From assembly GCA_947476195.1 (NCBI GenBank), contig CANJPT010000052.1, positions 1-32,736 of the forward strand: a stretch of 32,736 nt of DNA, given 5' to 3'. The notes beneath the pieces are model-generated. The model ran no database searches. It worked only from the letters and a program-made list of their open reading frames with translations, and was not told where the DNA came from. The DNA is from Lewinellaceae bacterium (lineage in GTDB: Bacteria; Bacteroidota; Bacteroidia; Chitinophagales; Saprospiraceae). Both the position numbers and the translations under genes were made by a program. Below are positions 7,369 to 15,691 of this stretch, piece by piece (the first letter of the stretch is position 1; the number at the start of each line of letters is the position of its first letter).

Positions 7369-9645
7369 ATGAATGGTATGTACGGCTTCCCGTTCCCGAA
7401 ATTGAATGGTCCAATCAGGCTATTCCACTTTTTCATACTTTGCTTTTTCTTCCTTCCTGTCGCTTCATTTGCACAGGCTTTTTCTTCAAAAGAGATTGCC
7501 CGCTGGGAAAAACAAGCTGCCCAGGTAAGTATTCTACGGGATAACTGGGGTATTCCGCACATCTACGGCAAAACGGATGCCGATGCGGTTTTCGGATTGC
7601 TTTATGCGCAATGTGAGGATGATTTCAAGCGCATTGAGATGAATTATATTGAAAAACTGGGTCGAATGGCAGAGGTAAAAGGGGAGTCGTCTTTGTACGA
7701 CGATCTACTGATCCGGCTGATCATCGATGCACAAGAGGCGAAATCGGACTTTAGTAAATCGCCTCGCTGGCTGAAAAAACTCCTGAACGCTCAGGCTGAT
7801 GCCCTGAATTATTATTTATACAAACACCCGGAGGTTAAACCTGCTTTGCTCACTCGTTTTGAGCCCTGGTTCAACCTGCTCTGGACGGACGGCAGTATTG
7901 GCGCGATCAATACCGACATCCTTACGCCAGATGATTTGAAGGAATTATATGGTGGGGAAGCTATAGGAAGTAATGATAGTCATCGGGTATTTGAAAAAAC
8001 ACCCCTAAGGAAGGCATCCGGCGAGCCCGATCCAACCGGCTCCAATGGTTTCGCTTTTGGCCCGTCGATCACGGCTTCCGGCAATGCGATCTTGTATATC
8101 AATCCCCATGTCACCTTCTATTTTCGTCCGGAAGTGCACCTGGTGAGTGAACAGGGCCTGAATACTTACGGTGCAGTGACTTGGGGACAATTCTTTGTAT
8201 ATCAGGGGTTTAATGAGCATTGTGGCTGGATGCATACCTCCAGCTACGCAGATATTTCAGATACGTATATTGAAAAACTCAGTAAGGTGGAGGACCGATG
8301 GTTCTATGAATACGACGGCCAATTGAAACCAGTACGGACAAAAACGATTTCCCTGTGTTACCTCAAAGGTGGCCGGTTGGAAGAAAAATTCATCGAAGCC
8401 ATGTATACGCATCATGGCCCTATCATGGCCAAACGTGACGGACAATGGATGAGCATGAAAGCCATGAATCGCTCCTTGACCAGTCTGAAGCAAAGTTGGT
8501 TGCGTACCAAAGCAAGCAGTTTTGCAGAATTTCAAAAGATCATGGAGCTGCGCGGAAACACCTCAAACAATACCGTTTATGCAGATGCAGCGGGTAACAT
8601 CGCCTATTGGCATGGCAACTTTATGCCCATCCGGGATACAAAGTTTGACTGGTCAAAGCCGGTAGATGGAAGTACTTCAGCGACCGAATGGAAAGGTTTG
8701 CACCCGGTAGCTGAAACCGTTCATCTCATCAATCCACCCAACGGCTGGATTCAAAACTGCAATTCCACGCCATTTACGGCTGCAGGGGTCAATAGTCCCA
8801 AACGAGCGGATTATCCACCCTACATGGCACCGGACGGAGAAAATTACCGGGGGCTCAATGCGGTGAGGGTACTGGCTAGCGAGAAAAAGTATACCATCGA
8901 CAAAGCTATTTCTGCCGGATATGATACCAGGCTTACGGCATTTGAGACCCTGGTGCCGGCTTTGGTAAAAGCGTTTGAACTAAATGTTCATCCAGGAGAT
9001 TCCCTTTTTGATGCATTCAAAAACCCTATCCAAGTGCTCAAAAAATGGGATTTTCACGCGGGGGAAAGCTCCGTGCCAACCACCTTAGCGGTTGAATGGG
9101 GCGAGCGTCTTTTGCCTTCAATTCAGCAGGTTTACAATATTTTGCTCGATGAAGAAGCCGATCAGGTGCAGAAAACGAAACAATTTATAGCCACAGCCGA
9201 ACCAGATGTTTTACTGCTGCCTTTTCTGGAGACCCTTCGGGATCTGGAAAAACGTTTCGGAACCTGGCAGGTAGCCTGGGGCGAGATCAACCGGTACCAG
9301 CGGATTTCTGAAGAAATAGAACAGCCTTTTGATGATAGCAAAACAAGCTATCCTGTCGGTTTTGCTTCGTCCACCTGGGGCATGCTGCCATCCTATAATG
9401 CCAGATATTTTCCTGGAACACTAAAAAGGTATGGGGTAAACGGCAATAGTTTTGTCTGTGTAGTAGCATTTGGCAAACACTTAAGTGCCAAATCCTTGCT
9501 TGCCGGTGGACAAAGCGGCCATCAGTTGTCCCCGCATTTCACAGATCAATTGGAGTCTTATACCAAGGGGCGGTTTAAGGAAGTGCTATTCTATGAAGCA
9601 GATGTATTGAAACATGTAGCGCGCAGGTATCATCCGGGGGAGTGA
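7369..9645 (+). CDS. penicillin acylase family Ntn-hydrolase
   Basis: This 758-residue secreted amidohydrolase belongs to the penicillin G/AHL/aculeacin acylase family, which cleaves itself into alpha and beta chains and then hydrolyses amide-linked acyl groups. A signal peptide ends near VASFAQA (about 31-37). The alpha-chain start ILRDNWGIPHIYGKTDADAVFG (55-76) is characteristic. The cleavage site is in DPTGSNGFAFGPS: Ser225, followed by Asn226, would be the N-terminal nucleophile of the beta chain. YINPHVTFYFRPE follows, as in family members where PH precedes the substrate pocket. The length fits the family. The substrate (acyl-homoserine lactone, lipopeptide or other amide) cannot be told. 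Residues 1-20 are longer than usual, so a start at the fourth codon (Met4) is possible. Confidence 0.9.
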   Translation: MNGMYGFPFPKLNGPIRLFHFFILCFFFLPVASFAQAFSSKEIARWEKQAAQVSILRDNWGIPHIYGKTDADAVFGLLYAQCEDDFKRIEMNYIEKLGRMAEVKGESSLYDDLLIRLIIDAQEAKSDFSKSPRWLKKLLNAQADALNYYLYKHPEVKPALLTRFEPWFNLLWTDGSIGAINTDILTPDDLKELYGGEAIGSNDSHRVFEKTPLRKASGEPDPTGSNGFAFGPSITASGNAILYINPHVTFYFRPEVHLVSEQGLNTYGAVTWGQFFVYQGFNEHCGWMHTSSYADISDTYIEKLSKVEDRWFYEYDGQLKPVRTKTISLCYLKGGRLEEKFIEAMYTHHGPIMAKRDGQWMSMKAMNRSLTSLKQSWLRTKASSFAEFQKIMELRGNTSNNTVYADAAGNIAYWHGNFMPIRDTKFDWSKPVDGSTSATEWKGLHPVAETVHLINPPNGWIQNCNSTPFTAAGVNSPKRADYPPYMAPDGENYRGLNAVRVLASEKKYTIDKAISAGYDTRLTAFETLVPALVKAFELNVHPGDSLFDAFKNPIQVLKKWDFHAGESSVPTTLAVEWGERLLPSIQQVYNILLDEEADQVQKTKQFIATAEPDVLLLPFLETLRDLEKRFGTWQVAWGEINRYQRISEEIEQPFDDSKTSYPVGFASSTWGMLPSYNARYFPGTLKRYGVNGNSFVCVVAFGKHLSAKSLLAGGQSGHQLSPHFTDQLESYTKGRFKEVLFYEADVLKHVARRYHPGE

Positions 9646-9795
9646 AAATATTTTTGCTTGAATCAAAATTGGCTCTGCTAAGGTTTTGGGGCGATAGAAG
9701 CGCAACTGATTTGACACATGGCAAGCGAATTATTGCCTTGGTATAAGGAATAATGGCGTTGACCTATACAATCCAAAAAGAAGATTAAATCTGGC

Positions 9796-9826
9796 TTGGA
9801 TTTACAGGATATTAGAAGTACCTTTG
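9796..9826 (+). promoter_or_regulatory. promoter of rplU-rpmA
   Basis: The -33 element TTGG (9796-9799) is 19 bases from TACCTTTG (9819-9826), an exact -7 box. This is the best complete Bacteroidota promoter in the window and sits 53 bases before rplU. The leader contains a short perfect palindrome (ATCTAAATTTTAGAT, 9857-9871). The rest of 9646-9795 shows nothing else. Confidence 0.6.
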
Positions 9827-9879
9827 CCCGCCTTTTTTAAAAAGGTTATTCTTTTCATCTAAATTTTAGATTTACTACA

Positions 9880-10191
9880 ATGTTCGCAATTGTTTCCATC
9901 GCCGGTCAACAATTTAAAGTTGAGGAAGGTCAGCAGATCTTCGTCCACCGGCTGGCAGCCAACGACGGCGACGCTGTGAGTTTCGATACCGTTCATCTTA
10001 TTGATAACGACGGTAAAGTAACCATAGGCGTGCCCAACATCAAAGGTGCTAATGTTAGCGCCACCGTCCTCGGTCATCTGAAGGGCGATAAAGTGATCGT
10101 TTTCAAAAAGAAGCGCCGTAAGGGCTACCGCAAGAAAAACGGTCACCGCCAACAATTTTCTAAAATCAAAATCGAATCTATCAAGGGATAA
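9880..10191 (+). CDS. rplU: 50S ribosomal protein L21
   Basis: This 103-residue protein of the large ribosomal subunit binds 23S rRNA. The start MFAIVSIAGQQFKVEEGQQI and the basic C-terminal segment KVIVFKKKRRKGYRKKNGHRQ are diagnostic for L21. The length is that of a plain L21, without the C-terminal helix-hairpin-helix extension that I recall from L21 in some other Bacteroidota. The gene precedes rpmA by 107 bases in the conserved L21-L27 order, and a good promoter lies upstream. Confidence 0.97.
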   Translation: MFAIVSIAGQQFKVEEGQQIFVHRLAANDGDAVSFDTVHLIDNDGKVTIGVPNIKGANVSATVLGHLKGDKVIVFKKKRRKGYRKKNGHRQQFSKIKIESIKG

Positions 10192-10298
10192 TTAGTAAGA
10201 AGTTGCAAGTTTAGCGTTGAAAGTTTATACTAGATACTTTGCACTTGAAACTACCTACTTATTCCTCATTCATTCATTGCAAATTCACTCATTGAAAA

Positions 10299-11021
10299 AT
10301 GGCACACAAAAAAGGTGCGGGTAGTTCCGATAACGGCCGCGACAGTAAAAGTAAACGCCTTGGCGTAAAATTATTTGGCGGCCAACGCGCGGTGGCCGGC
10401 AATATTATCATTCGTCAGCGCGGCACAGAATTTCACGCTGGTGACAACGTGTACATGGGCCGTGACCATACATTACATGCAGCCATTGATGGTGTTGTAG
10501 TGTTCAAGCGCAGTTTCAAGGATCGTCGTTTTGTAAGTATCATTCCGATGCAAGACGTACCTGCAATACCTTTGAAACCAGCAAAAAAGGTAGCCAGTCC
10601 CAAAGTTGAAACGGTGGCAGCTCCTTCCCCCAAATCTGCTCCTGCTACAAATGCCGCTGTTGAAGCCGTATCTGTTGCAGAAGAAGTGGAGGTAACAATG
10701 CCAGAACTTGCTCCTGCTGAAAAGAAGGCTGCGGCTCCTAAAAAAGAAAAAGGTCCTAAGCTTGACGACCTGAAAATCATCGAAGGTGTTGGCCCAAAAA
10801 TCGAGACTTTGCTGAAAGAAGGCGGTGTCTCTACCTGGGCTGAACTGGCTGCTGCTTCTGAAGATCGCCTCAAAGAGATCCTCAATGCTGCTGGTCCCCG
10901 GTACCAGATCCACGATCCAAGTACCTGGCCCGCACAGGCTAAATTTGCTGTCGAAGGCAAGTGGGAGGAACTGAAAGAGTATCAGGACATGCTCACCGGT
11001 GGGCGTGACAAATCAGAATAA
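10299..11021 (+). CDS. rpmA: 50S ribosomal protein L27 with C-terminal helix-hairpin-helix extension
   Basis: Residues 1-84 are a complete L27 ([16 protein letters not shown], then [38 protein letters not shown] and RRFVSI). L27 sits at the peptidyl-transferase centre. A flexible Ala/Pro/Lys/Glu linker follows (about 85-154). Residues 155-236 form a helix-hairpin-helix type domain: [20 protein letters not shown] with the GVGP hairpin at 163-166, then a helical tail ending in [13 protein letters not shown]. Normal L27 is about 85-95 residues, so this 240-residue protein is a fusion. No frameshift or start codon separates the parts, and codon use runs smoothly. The tail presumably contacts nucleic acid or another ribosomal component; its role is unknown. 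A strong terminator follows. Confidence 0.95.
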   Translation: MAHKKGAGSSDNGRDSKSKRLGVKLFGGQRAVAGNIIIRQRGTEFHAGDNVYMGRDHTLHAAIDGVVVFKRSFKDRRFVSIIPMQDVPAIPLKPAKKVASPKVETVAAPSPKSAPATNAAVEAVSVAEEVEVTMPELAPAEKKAAAPKKEKGPKLDDLKIIEGVGPKIETLLKEGGVSTWAELAAASEDRLKEILNAAGPRYQIHDPSTWPAQAKFAVEGKWEELKEYQDMLTGGRDKSE

Positions 11022-11032
11022 TTACAATATTG

Positions 11033-11060
11033 AAAATGCCGCTTGCAAAAGCGGCATTTT
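11033..11060 (+). terminator. Rho-independent terminator of rplU-rpmA
   Basis: A perfect 12-bp stem (AAAATGCCGCTT / AAGCGGCATTTT) encloses the loop GCAA. The right arm ends in four T. It starts 12 bases after the rpmA stop. Confidence 0.88.
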
Positions 11061-11211
11061 CTATTTTATGGTTATCTGTCGCATAGCCTTTTCAAAGGCT
11101 TCAATAAATCCCAAAAGCTATGTCGAGTAAATGGCAGATAATACCTTGCTTTTTGCTCAAGGCATAGGACTTAGCAGTTTTTGTTTTCAAAGCTTAATTT
11201 TTGAGTTATTT

Positions 11212-11239
11212 CCCCGGCTGTAATTAGTTGGGGTTTTTT
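11212..11239 (+). terminator. terminator-like hairpin in the crcB leader
   Basis: CCCCGGCT (11212-11219) can pair over 8 bp, with two G-T wobbles, with AGTTGGGG (11226-11233). Six T follow. It ends 37 bases before the crcB ATG. It could be an attenuator in the crcB leader or a backup terminator for the upstream operon. Another small hairpin (AGCCTTT/AAAGGCT) lies at 11085-11100. Confidence 0.45.
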
Positions 11240-11276
11240 GTTTTACCCAGAAACAGACTTTCAGGGTACCTGTATC

Positions 11277-11639
11277 ATGCTCTATTTTTTTCTCGTTTTT
11301 GTAGGTGGCGGTCTTGGTAGCGTTGCCAGATGGGGTCTTAGTCTGACTCTTCAACCCCTGTTGCCGCGCTTCCCCTGGGCCACGCTTACCGCCAATGCCC
11401 TGGCCTGTTTTGTTATGGGTACCTTACTTGGATATCAACTCAGCATGGGTGTTGTTGAACAGCGCAGACTTTTTCTTGCTGTTGGGTTTTGTGGCGGATT
11501 TAGCACGTTCTCGACCTTCACGGCAGAATCCCTTTTACTATGGCAAAATGGCCAGCAAACTTTGGCAGCCCTCAATGTCCTGGTAAGTTTGGTGCTCTGT
11601 TTTGCGTGCCTACTTTTGGGGCTTAAAATTTTTGGATAG
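11277..11639 (+). CDS. crcB: fluoride channel/exporter CrcB (Fluc)
   Basis: This 120-residue protein has four hydrophobic helices and should work as a dual-topology dimer that lets fluoride leave the cytoplasm. Family motifs: GGGLGSVARW (about 9-18), the ATLTANALACFVMG segment of helix 2 with the conserved Asn, and GFCGGFSTFSTF, which carries the Phe-box and the central sodium-binding region. The start is placed at ATG 11277 because the frame upstream (from a TTG at 11238) is polar and overlaps a terminator-like hairpin. The gene stands alone after the L27 operon. No canonical fluoride riboswitch motif is seen in its leader. Confidence 0.93.
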   Translation: MLYFFLVFVGGGLGSVARWGLSLTLQPLLPRFPWATLTANALACFVMGTLLGYQLSMGVVEQRRLFLAVGFCGGFSTFSTFTAESLLLWQNGQQTLAALNVLVSLVLCFACLLLGLKIFG

Positions 11640-11755
11640 TTTATGGATTGCTTAAGTCATTTGGATCGTGGAGTTATTAGCCATTGACCTAAATAAATTG
11701 CCCCTAATATCCAATTGACACAAAATACATCAACAGGGGTATTTCACTTGCCGGG

Positions 11756-11914
11756 ATCTCTGACCTCATCCAAAGCCGTCGTTCTGTTTTCTCCAGATTT
11801 CACTTGCCCGGAAGGCCGATCGACAAGGGCTTATTCTCCCTGGTCTGGTATGAGATGCCAGCAGACATTCAGGGCAAACGAGGTGATGTAGCAGAGAAGA
11901 CGGTGTGGTGGTAA
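11756..11914 (+). pseudogene. collapsed nitroreductase-like gene remnant
   Basis: A 52-codon open stretch without a start codon ends in TAA at 11912-11914. It begins ISDLIQSRRSVFSRF, then GRPIDKGL, which resembles the N-terminus of small FMN nitroreductases of Bacteroidota (xxxLIxSRRSxFPxxY). It then jumps to EMPADIQGKRGDVAEKTVWW, which resembles the C-terminal tail of the same family (GKRGxxxEKVxW). About 130 residues that would carry the core fold are missing, so I read it as an in-frame internal deletion plus loss of the start. The repeat TTTCACTTGCC at about 11742 and 11795 may reflect the deletion history. The family assignment is from pattern memory. Surrounding sequence (11640-11755) shows no gene. 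Confidence 0.45.
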
Positions 11915-11929
11915 AAGGTCAATTAGCAA

Positions 11930-13462
11930 TCAACTTTGTTCTTCCCGGTAAGAGATCCCCCAAAGTCCAACGGTGGTGAATAGTCCATTGATCAGGATAG
12001 TTAGGAAGCCCACATTGAAACCAGCCCATTTTTGACAGAAAAATTCAAAAATAAAGGCCAAAACAGGCGCTGCAAGACAGACATGTAACGCGTATCGGTC
12101 GCGGATCTTCAAATCAGTGAAAAGGCCAAACATGAAAAGGCCAAGCAAAGGCCCATAGGTATAGCCTGCTATTTTGAAGATGAGTGAAATGACGGATGAG
12201 TCGCTAACTGCATTTAGGATCAAAATAATGACTACGAACAACCCTGAAAAACTGAGGTGCACAAGGGTGCGTACTTTGCGCTGTTTAACTTCGATGGCTT
12301 GTTCGTGTGCGAGGCGTTCTGATTCGTAAGCAAAGGTTTGTACATCGGTATCCTTCCCTTTTTCAAAGTTTAAAAAGTCAATACAAAAACTTGTAGTGAG
12401 CGCAGTGAGTGCCGAATCGCTGCTGGCATAGGTGCTTCCAATGAGTCCAAGTATAAAGAAAATGCCAGCCACAGCATCCAAGTGATCAAATGCGATCTTT
12501 GGATAAAGCTGATCGGCACGGGCAGGAATTTCGAGGCCAATACTGCCAGCATAGAGGTAAAGCAAGGCTCCCAGTATCAGAAAAAGGAAATTGATGACCA
12601 CGAGATAGAAGCTGAAAACAAGCATGTTTTTCTGCGCTTCCCGGATGTTTTTACAGGCAAGGTTTTTCTGCATCAGATCCTGATCAAGCCCGGTCATAGC
12701 GATGGCAACTAATGCGCCGCTCACAAACTGCTTGACAAAGTGGTTTGGATCAGAAAGGAAATTGTCGAAGAAAAATACTTGTCCGTACTTGCTGCCCATC
12801 ACATTGGTGACAATATCCCAACTAACCAGATTCAACGATTTCCCAACGGTCCAAACCGTAAATACCAGGGCCGCCAGGAAAAACGTGGTCATGATTGAGT
12901 CTGTCCAAATGATGGTTTTTAACCCGCCTTTGAACGTATATCCATAAATTAAGGCCAACATTAGGGTTACGGTGGCAAAGAACGGCACACCCAAAGGCCC
13001 AAATACAAACATCTGCAACACGCTGGCTGCCAGGAACATCCGCGCTGCCGATCCCAAAGTGCGTGAAAGTAAAAAGAATCCCGCGCCTGTTTTGTACGAC
13101 CACCATCCAAACCGTTGCTCCAGATATCCATAAATGCTGGTAAGGTTCAGGCGGTAATACAGGGGCATCAAAACAGTGGCAATGAACAGGTAGCCAACCA
13201 GATAACCCATCACTACCTGCATGTACGAGAAGGCCATGTTTACCCCCGTACCACCTACCGCACCAGGAATGCTGATGAAGGTGACCCCGCTGATGCTTGT
13301 GCCAATCATGGCATAGGCGACCACATACCAAGGTACCTTTCGGTTGGCGAGAAAAAAACCTTCGTTGCTGTTGTTACGTCCAGTGAACCAAGCCACTCCT
13401 ACGAGCATGAGGAAGTAGAATAGAAGGACGATTAAGACGAAGGTAGGTGTAAGGTGATCCAT
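11930..13462 (-). CDS. sodium:solute symporter (SSS/SLC5 family)
   Basis: The protein has 510 residues from the ATG at 13462; a longer open frame reaches 13582, but its extra N-terminus is polar and unlike the family. It has 13 or so hydrophobic segments. The second segment region IGTSISGVTFISIPGAVGGTG is the SSS core with the Na+-site unwound helix, and GLDQDLMQKNLACKN and GSTYASSDSALTALTTSFCIDF are also typical (the SxxS motif of helix 8). It probably imports a small solute with Na+; the substrate (sugar, proline or sialic acid type) is not deducible. Its 3' end converges on the nitroreductase remnant. A truncated TonB-dependent receptor gene lies 147 bases upstream on the same strand. Confidence 0.9.
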   Translation of the reverse strand: MDHLTPTFVLIVLLFYFLMLVGVAWFTGRNNSNEGFFLANRKVPWYVVAYAMIGTSISGVTFISIPGAVGGTGVNMAFSYMQVVMGYLVGYLFIATVLMPLYYRLNLTSIYGYLEQRFGWWSYKTGAGFFLLSRTLGSAARMFLAASVLQMFVFGPLGVPFFATVTLMLALIYGYTFKGGLKTIIWTDSIMTTFFLAALVFTVWTVGKSLNLVSWDIVTNVMGSKYGQVFFFDNFLSDPNHFVKQFVSGALVAIAMTGLDQDLMQKNLACKNIREAQKNMLVFSFYLVVINFLFLILGALLYLYAGSIGLEIPARADQLYPKIAFDHLDAVAGIFFILGLIGSTYASSDSALTALTTSFCIDFLNFEKGKDTDVQTFAYESERLAHEQAIEVKQRKVRTLVHLSFSGLFVVIILILNAVSDSSVISLIFKIAGYTYGPLLGLFMFGLFTDLKIRDRYALHVCLAAPVLAFIFEFFCQKWAGFNVGFLTILINGLFTTVGLWGISYREEQS

Positions 13463-13609
13463 TTCTGTTGTAGTCCTTGTTGCTATGCAGTTGGTAATAG
13501 CCGATATTAAACAATATTCCTTGGTCGCGCACTGAAAAAAGTGCCTGTGGTTACCGCTTAATGGCCCTGTACCTACAGACAAAGATTGGCAAAAGTAGGC
13601 ATTTAAACC

Positions 13610-14332
13610 TTACAAATCAAGCTGAAAGCTCAACACTGGAACAAGCCCACTCTGCTCCCTATAAACCCAGACATTGGGGTCTGGGTCATAGGTCCGGCTG
13701 AGCGGGCCAATGTTTTTCCGGCCAATGATATTCTGAATATCCAGTGCTAAGGTCCAGGCCGTTTTGGGGTTATTTTTACGGTAAGCTATTCGCAGATCTG
13801 GACGGAAATAGGGGTCTACTTGCTCCGTAAATGCATTGAATTCATCTAAAAGAGGTTCCTGGCTATATCGGTTTACAGATTGACCTGGTAGCAAGGGCGT
13901 GAGTCTTTGGCCACCATTGTAAAGTACCTTAGGTACGTCCTTTATTTTTTGGAAATAGACATCTGCATGCAAACACAAGGATTTTCCAGCGAGAAGATCC
14001 CAGCCTGCCACGTAGTGCTGTGCACGGATAAGATCAACATCGAGATTCACTTTATGACCTTTTATCTGGGTAAAATAATTGCCGAAGGGTAACACCCGTC
14101 CATGGATGCCCCAGGCAAGTCTAAAGGATTGTTTTTCAGAGAGCTGGTACTTGACTGCCAAACGGGGCTCGATACTGCTACTTTGATTTAAGGTAAAATA
14201 GAGTACGTGTAACCCTGCGTTAATGGTCCATTTGTCAGTAGGCCGTAAGCGTAAGTATGCATAGGGTTGTAACTGTGCTGTCGTGCCTTCGGCATTTAGA
14301 CCGATAAAGTCTTCAAGTGTATTTCGATAGAA
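13610..14332 (-). pseudogene. C-terminal fragment of a TonB-dependent receptor
   Basis: A 240-codon open stretch directly follows an in-frame TAA at 14333-14335. It encodes alternating beta strands of an outer-membrane barrel: QPYAYLRLRPTDKWTINAG, SSIEPRLAVKYQLSEKQSF, ADVYFQKIKDVP, DLRIAYRKNNPKTAWTLALDIQNIIGRKNIG, and the terminal GLVPVLSFQLDL. The last strand ending in an aromatic/aliphatic run and the DIQNIxGRKN motif are typical of Bacteroidota carboxypeptidase-regulatory TonB-dependent receptors. Such receptors have about 750-1000 residues; plug and N-terminal half are absent. A shorter protein could start at the ATG at 14161, but it would lack a signal peptide. I read it as a decayed remnant. 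Confidence 0.72.
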
Positions 14333-14364
14333 TTAATATGGCATCAGGTTGACGAAAACGCCTA

Positions 14365-14631
14365 TTATAAGGGATAACTGACGATTGCATACGAGTCAAT
14401 TCGGTTACGATTAAATTGGTAGAGGGTCAGTTTACCATTGATCTGAAATTTTTCTTTTGTTGCACTTTTGATTAAATCAACGAGCGCACCACCCGCTGCA
14501 AATATACCCGTACAACAAAGTCCGAGCATAAAGTCACTGGGGATTTCAAATTCAGTACTTATGATAATACTTGCGCCTTTGGCGGCACAGGTACTTATAC
14601 TATGCCTATCTATGTTTACCAAAAGGTACAT
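14365..14631 (-). pseudogene. fragment of a hypothetical protein with C-terminal INGxxxxFxxxRxRxxxYAI motif
   Basis: This 88-codon frame starts at an ATG just after a TGA and overlaps the end of the 14606-15691 gene by 26 bases. The first ten residues are therefore just the other frame of that gene. Residues about 30-88 look protein-like: a hydrophobic Gly-rich stretch (GLCCTGIFAAGGALVDLIKS), then KEKFQINGKLTLYQFNRNRIDSYAI. From memory, this ending resembles small Bacteroidota proteins with a glycine-zipper segment followed by INGxxxxF...Y. It has no signal peptide, and it lies against the truncated receptor. It may be the tail of a lost gene; a short real protein starting at 14529 is possible. 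Confidence 0.35.
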
Positions 14632-15691
14632 TCAGCCCAAGCCACGGAAGTGCGAAAAAGAAGTCTTCTCCTGATATCAGCGGGGCAAACAGTCCAAAGT
14701 CAACGGCAATATTTTTTCCGCCATAGCGACCGCCAACGGAAATTATCCCGGATCTTTCACCCTCTATGGAGAACAGGTAGTTTTCTGTTAGGAAGGAGAA
14801 TTTTTTAGTGGCCCGAAGCATACCGCTGAGTGTAAGGGTTGGGGATTTTGCCCAATCCCCGCCAGCAAAGCCGTAACCAAGCCCCAACGTCATATTTCGG
14901 TCCCGTGGTCCTAACGTAAGTACCCCATAGGTGACCCCTGCACCGCCTTCATTTTCTAAACCCAGGCCTACTGCATTGATATACATTACACCAACGCCAA
15001 GGTTTACAAGGTCCTTTTGGAGCGGTAAAGAAAATTTTGGCGTTACCCAGAAGGGGAATCCGGACGCTCCAAACAAAAAAGTTGGGATCATGCCAACACC
15101 AATAGAAAAATTGTCGGTAAATCCATAAGTCACTTGATTGAGTAAGACCCAGGTGTTTTGATAATACCCTTCTCCGCGCCGGAGTCCATAACCATTGGGA
15201 GACCAGAAATGCCGCGTATTGTGCGGGCTGTTGTACCAATAGTCACCGTTGACTATTTGTTCTTTCTTGACAGGCTCAAAGACCTTAATCTGGTATTTTG
15301 GAATGCCGATTTCTCCGAGCGATTTGGTGCGAATAACAACTTTATCACTATTCTGACTGATAATCGGCCCAAAATAATCATTGCCATCTATGATTTGGAT
15401 GTGCCATAACTGGGTAGTATCTGAAGCTGAAGGCAGGACTACCTCGCTCGTCTCTTTTTTGGCTCCCTGAAAGGTTCGGATTTCTTTGACAAAGGATTTG
15501 TTGAGGGTGCGTTCATTGCCGCCTGTATCACCACATTTATGATAAAAGATTTTCAGGTCGGTTGTTTTTGCGATATTCGCTAAGATGGTCTTGTCATTTT
15601 TCAACACGATCGTGTCGCATAGGCTAGGTTTTTGTGCAAAAAGCATGGTTTGTAGCACGCAAATAGCGAGCATTATAAAAAATCTTTTCAT
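14606..15691 (-). CDS. secreted hypothetical protein, outer-membrane beta-barrel-like
   Basis: The protein has 361 residues from the ATG at 15691; the frame extends to 15730, but this start gives a clean signal peptide (MKRFFIMLAICVLQTMLFAQ). After it comes a beta-rich N-terminal part with CDTIVLKNDKTILANIAKTTDLKIFYHKCG and GDYFGPIISQNSDKVVIRTKSLGEIGIP, which recall small 'KNG' beta modules of Bacteroidota secreted proteins. From about 170 onward there are amphipathic Gly/aromatic strands (LNQVTYGFTDNFSIGVGMIP, FSIEGERSGIISVGGRYGG), as in an outer-membrane barrel. I do not recognise the family. The 3' end overlaps a small fragment ORF. The upstream 550 bases have no supported gene. Confidence 0.75.
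   Translation of the reverse strand: MKRFFIMLAICVLQTMLFAQKPSLCDTIVLKNDKTILANIAKTTDLKIFYHKCGDTGGNERTLNKSFVKEIRTFQGAKKETSEVVLPSASDTTQLWHIQIIDGNDYFGPIISQNSDKVVIRTKSLGEIGIPKYQIKVFEPVKKEQIVNGDYWYNSPHNTRHFWSPNGYGLRRGEGYYQNTWVLLNQVTYGFTDNFSIGVGMIPTFLFGASGFPFWVTPKFSLPLQKDLVNLGVGVMYINAVGLGLENEGGAGVTYGVLTLGPRDRNMTLGLGYGFAGGDWAKSPTLTLSGMLRATKKFSFLTENYLFSIEGERSGIISVGGRYGGKNIAVDFGLFAPLISGEDFFFALPWLGLNVPFGKHR

Noticed and set aside
10433-10960. 175-codon frame antisense to rpmA
   Set aside because: Low-complexity Ala/Ser-rich product that mirrors the linker of the L27 fusion.
11061-11276. Fluoride riboswitch upstream of crcB
   Set aside because: The canonical conserved aptamer sequence is not seen; only generic hairpins are present.
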